The notes under the pieces were generated by a model, which saw only the letters and a list, made by a program, of their open reading frames with translations, had not been told where the DNA came from and did not search any database. 64,000 nt of DNA from Panonychus citri (Eukaryota; Arthropoda; Arachnida; Trombidiformes; Tetranychidae), in assembly GCF_014898815.1 (NCBI RefSeq), contig NW_026515433.1:828501-892500 (forward strand), read 5' to 3'. Positions 60,134-64,000 of this stretch are shown here, one piece after another. The position numbers and the translations under genes were made by a program. Position 1 is the stretch's first letter. The number at the start of each line of letters is the position of its first letter.

Positions 60134-61715
60134 GCAAAAGCAGTTAGGCCGTAGCCCCATCGACAACCGAAAGATAATCGTCATTATCATGATAAATAAT
60201 AAGAGAACCAGGGTATAACAGGTCAACAGCTCCTCTAACGAGGGATAAATATCACCATTGTTAATTTCAAAATAAAGATCATTCTTTACTCTCAAATTTA
60301 TGACAGTGTGCCAACCAATTTTTTTATCACCGGGTTCAGGAATCCGAAAACGATCTCCTAATCTACGGTCATTATTCTTGAATAGAGGATAAACACTTGT
60401 GAATCCATGACGATGATAAGTTCTATCTTGACCGTCGAAAGAAATAGTGAATTTCTCCTCCATAGTAATCATAACATCCTCATTCTCAATCAAACTCGGG
60501 TCGAGATGAAAAGCCAAAATAGTAGGTAAATGGGTTATTTTCAAATTAGCTAAGGCCCGAAAGGAACTGCCACAGATGGAACCATTGACTCTCTTGGAGC
60601 AAGAAAGATTTATATCAGCTATCCAAGTCTTGTGATTAAAAATGGCTTCACTAAGAAGAAATGGTTGACCCTTCTCACAGTAATTATGTCGCAAATGGAA
60701 AACGGGAAAACTATGAACAAAGCTAGAAGTAGGGACCCGACAATGCCGACACTCAAACATTCCAGTTATCGTAACCATCAACAAATCGTGATACATCTTA
60801 TGATCCTGAATGATCTTTTTACAAAGATCAAAATAAGCAACATATTCGGTGCCTCCAGGAGTTGAATAACGCGGGACACAAACTCGGAAAATGACGTAAA
60901 ACTCGGGTTTGATGGTCGTCTAAATCCAGATCATTGTAGGCTTATCCTTAGGGGAGTCCGAACTTTCTTATTGGGCCACATTTCTTCTCGAGACCACGGG
61001 GAATATTTCTGATGGTAAAACTCTCGACAAATGATGCCTTACGAACATGCCGGTGATACTCAAAGAAACAACAGGTCCAAAGATATCGAGACTCGCCACT
61101 GGAAACAATAGTATCACGATTGAGTGGATTAACGATCCGACCACGATTGATCTCGTTGGTTACCATGAGAAAACAACGAAACAACACCCGAATAAAAGGT
61201 AGTGAATGAAAAAGCGGTATCAACGCAGCATTAAGGAAACAATGTCCCCTCCAATTAGGCAATGGTACCAACTTATTCGGCTGGAAAGAAATAGAAAAAC
61301 AAAAAGAAAATTGAGTGTAAATTGCTGACTCCAAACCGAGGTCGCAAGAGAAACCCACCATAATGAGAGAGGGATAACAATCAATCATCACCATTAACAA
61401 TTGATAACAAGCCATTTGGTAAGATTTGGAGAAAGAAGCATCAACACCATGACCAAAAACTGTCTCACCGTCAAGAGTAAACTCGATACGACAAATGAAA
61501 AGATTGACATTTGCACGAGAATGAAGACAATAAAGATAACGTAAATTTTCCAAGGAAAGACCAGGTATGGTTAAAAATTCACGTTGAAAGAAATGCCGTG
61601 AACCCTTGAAAAAACCACTATTGAGCAATTTAACAACAATACCAACGCGAGTCTGCAAAGGTATTGACACCTTGATGAAAAAATCGGGAATAGACTCCAT
61701 TGAATGGACCGCCAA
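60062..61715 (-). pseudogene. Ubiquitin-specific-protease-like (C19) gene with dsRBD-like segment, antisense within LINE
   Basis: Minus-strand frames 61715-60948 and 60796-60062 belong together; the gap 60948-60796 stays similar in composition but has one stop and a frame change. In order: a dsRBD-like stretch at about residues 73-112 (CRIEFTLDGETVFGHG, then SKSYQMACYQLL); a Cys box PNWRGHCFLNAALIPLF at about residue 158, matching the GNTCYxNxxLQ box of family C19; CRHC and CSKR...CG possible zinc ligands; LPTILAFHLDPS; and a His-box-like KKIGWHTVINL followed by YFEINNGD at about 60325-60240. This is the order in ubiquitin-specific proteases. The last 40 codons before 60062 are probably not native. 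Assignment is by motif only; the gene looks recently decayed. Confidence 0.5.
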
Positions 61716-61776
61716 AAACTTATCTGGTTAAGAAAAGAAAAAGAAAAGAAAAAGTGAGAAAACAATTATAGCAAAA

Positions 61777-62490
61777 ATGGAAGTTCAGATTAGACATATA
61801 AATAGTGCCAATATCAGAAAATCGACTAAGAAAGCAATAGTTAACACGATAAATGGTTATCGCAGAATTACATCCATCAGTGAACCAAATGTTAAAACGC
61901 TTTCTAAATACGTTAATAACTACAACATTTTTGGGAAAAATCGACAAGCTCTCATCGTATCAGCTGATCTCACGGCGCAACAAATTTACAACAAAAGTGA
62001 TTCTGTTTGTACGGTGATAATACAAGAAATAGATACAATAGTGACAGCGGTTTATATTACTCCAACCAAACACTCAAAGAGTGAAGAGAAAAATGTTCAA
62101 AGCTACGCGATAATCAGGGAACTAAGTGAAAAATTTAAGGGAAAGAATCAAATATACATGGGGGATTGGAACACAGTGTCAAGTGTGTGGCAAAAAAATA
62201 ACAATGAAAGACACAGTAGCCAAATTCGAAGAATAGTAATGGAAAAATGGTTGAAAGATTACCAATTAATCCCAGTGAAAAATGACTTCGAAACAACTTT
62301 CAAAAGATCGAAAAATGTGTTGGATATGATTTTTGTAACTCCACGAATTGAGGTGAAAGAATGTAAATTGGTAGACGATGGACACTCCGACCACTACAAA
62401 ATAGTAACCAAGATAAAAACCTTGAAAACAAAACAAAGAAAAGAACAAATTAGAGTTAAAAAGTTTGGTACATGGAAACTTAGCTTATGA
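61777..62490 (+). CDS. LINE AP-endonuclease domain (ORF2, 5' part)
   Basis: 237 codons. The start MEVQIRHINSANIRKS takes the place of the usual strand-1 motif of the exonuclease-endonuclease-phosphatase fold. GDWNTVSS gives the central catalytic DxN, LDMIFVT the later strand, and GHSDHYKIV the terminal SDH. The frame stops at 62490, before the reverse transcriptase, so ORF2 is broken here. Only 62 bases separate it from the antisense protease-like gene upstream. Confidence 0.78.
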   Translation: MEVQIRHINSANIRKSTKKAIVNTINGYRRITSISEPNVKTLSKYVNNYNIFGKNRQALIVSADLTAQQIYNKSDSVCTVIIQEIDTIVTAVYITPTKHSKSEEKNVQSYAIIRELSEKFKGKNQIYMGDWNTVSSVWQKNNNERHSSQIRRIVMEKWLKDYQLIPVKNDFETTFKRSKNVLDMIFVTPRIEVKECKLVDDGHSDHYKIVTKIKTLKTKQRKEQIRVKKFGTWKLSL

Positions 62491-62653
62491 AAGAAAAGAT
62501 GAAAACAAAGGAAAAAATTCATCAATGGTAATCAACTGTGAGAAAATAATCCATTTCCTGATATCAACGGAAATGGGTATACCAAGAAGAAGAAAATAAA
62601 ATTAAAGATTAATACACATCAGAAGGAGATTAACCAGAAAAAGAAACAAAACC

Positions 62654-64000
62654 ATGGAAGAAAACGAGAAACTAAGAAAAGTCAGAGAAGAGATAAAAGT
62701 TAAATTCAAACAATTCTCTGTGTATAGAAAATTGAATAACAGCAAAGATTCGAAACAGTTATGGCAAACAATCAATGCAAACCTACTGGTTAGACCACCG
62801 AGTATTGACTGGGATATGAAAGAAATAAGAGAAAGCAGAAAACTGGTTAAGAAATTTCACAACCGACAAACCAAAATACTTTGATACAACAGTAACAACC
62901 GAAGGCCAAATAGAAGAACATGAAATCGAAAAAATTAGAAAAATGAAATTTAAAACATCGAGTCTATCAGCTGACACTTTCTCCAATTATACATGGAATA
63001 AATTCTTCACAATAAATAAAGAGACAATCATCACACTAATACAACGAATCTTTCACCGAGGTTACGTTCCAAATGTGGTGACAACGTTGGGCTGCGGATT
63101 CGTGTTAAAGCCGATGGAAAATCAGTAAGAATGGTACGATCACCGAATTACCTTTATAAGATCATTGATAAAATACTAGCTGATCGACTACTTGCTATAG
63201 CGGATGAATACCTGATGAAAAACACTCAATTTGGTTTCTGTACAGGGAAAAGAAGAAGATTATTATTATGAGCTTATAAAACATCCTGATTTCACTGATT
63301 ACACTGTGGTAAAGATCGATATCCGAAAAGCATTCGATTGTGTAGACCTAGCCCCTATCTGGGTTCGGTTGGGATACATGGTTAGTGCTTCAACACTATC
63401 CCTTCTGAAGTCAGCCTATTCGAATCGATGGTTGACATATTACAAAGACAAGAAAAAATACTACATGAAAGACGAATCAGGAGCAGCTCAGGGTACATGC
63501 ACATCACCAATCTTATTCATTTTTGCGTTGGACACAGTGATAAGGAGAGTTAGAGACGCTGGAATCTTTATCATAGCGTATGCGGATGACCTGGTACTAC
63601 TTTGTGAACCAGGAACAGAAGAAGAAACTTTGACAATGATCAGCTACGAGTTGAAAAGATAAATCTGACCATAAATCAAGACAAGACTGAAATATACACA
63701 GAAAAAGACAAGAGATGGTTTGAAATAATCGGCTTCGACATCACGAGAGGTCGAATAACACAATATGCTACAAAAAAAAGAATCACCGAAACGTACGAGA
63801 CTCAAATCTATCCAAGATTATCCAAAAACTGGCCTGATATCAATAGATTGAAACAAAAAATAAGAAACCTGCTAATCACATCGATACTAACACCAAAGCT
63901 GTATAAACATATACTGTGGGCGGTTGGCGATGATGATAAATTGATAGAGATAATAAAAATGGTAGGTACATTAACAAGTCGATTCCTTAACAGAAACTGC
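62654..64000 (+). pseudogene. LINE reverse transcriptase, frameshifted and cut by window end
   Basis: RT pieces in order: 62654-62884, 62943-63128 (ITLIQRIFHRGYVP), a stretch at 63110-63245 in another frame (SPNYLYKIIDKILADRLL), 63231-63662 with KIDIRKAFDCVDLA (motif A), AAQGTCTSPILFIFALD (motif B) and AYADDLVLL (motif C), and from about 63655 a further frame (INLTINQDKTEIY) to the edge. At least four frame changes, each near an A-run. The catalytic box itself is intact. Confidence 0.8.

Larger units (their letters stand above)
57820..64000 (+). mobile_element. LINE family C segments, plus strand, cut by the window end
   Basis: Two ORF1-type genes (57820-59148 and 59348-60133), then an opposite-strand protease-like gene, then an AP-endonuclease (61777-62490) and a frameshifted reverse transcriptase (62654-64000+). 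It may be one composite element or two overlapping LINE copies. The frames are broken in many places, mostly at A-runs. Right boundary not in the window. Confidence 0.6.

Overview
The window is eukaryotic nuclear DNA. It is AT-rich and full of ATG/CAT, CAATTAAC and purine-run simple sequence, with short GT-AG introns (about 60-150 bp) in most host genes. Gene content (a TET dioxygenase with a CXXC finger, ATG2, L-xylulose reductase, UTP14 and alpha-tubulin copies, R1/I/Jockey-like LINEs and a gypsy-type retroelement) fits an arthropod. My guess from the sequence texture is a chelicerate mite of the spider-mite kind; that is inference, not proof.

Layout. 1-18.5 kb: 5' part of a minus-strand Tet gene. 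It has a CXXC/poly-Q exon (16259-18473), two exons of the cysteine-rich catalytic region (11219-11285 and 10531-10984), a 5-kb first intron carrying a near-identical 614-bp tandem duplication, and a further intron that runs off the left edge. 18.5-21.5 kb: AT-rich spacer. 21.5-27.2 kb: ATG2, minus strand, four exons, with four apparent 1-base frameshifts inside the long first exon. 28.2-41.4 kb: a LINE (minus) whose EN-RT reading frame is split by a 9.1-kb LTR retroelement (28635-37719). That element has identical 228-bp LTRs, a 5-bp target duplication, a gag-pol-env polyprotein in one 2107-codon frame, two small closely stacked ORFs before gag, and a RING/TRAF-like zinc-finger ORF between env and the 3' LTR. 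41.6-49 kb: a graveyard of LINE ORF1-like zinc-knuckle genes and a decayed second copy of the same LINE family. 49.6-51.3 kb: UTP14 pseudogene. 51.7-52.3 kb: small secreted protein. 52.5-53.5 kb: intact L-xylulose reductase. 54.5-54.9 kb: small single-pass membrane protein. 56-57.4 kb: alpha-tubulin pseudogene with a retained intron. 57.8-64 kb: LINE-type ORF1 and EN-RT segments on the plus strand, with a decayed ubiquitin-protease-like (C19) gene on the opposite strand between them; it runs off the right edge.

The strongest candidate for something undescribed is the nested LTR element. Its organisation (fused gag-pol-env plus leader ORFs plus a nef-position zinc-finger accessory gene) resembles a complex retrovirus more than an ordinary gypsy transposon. 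Its identical LTRs and open frames suggest very recent mobility.
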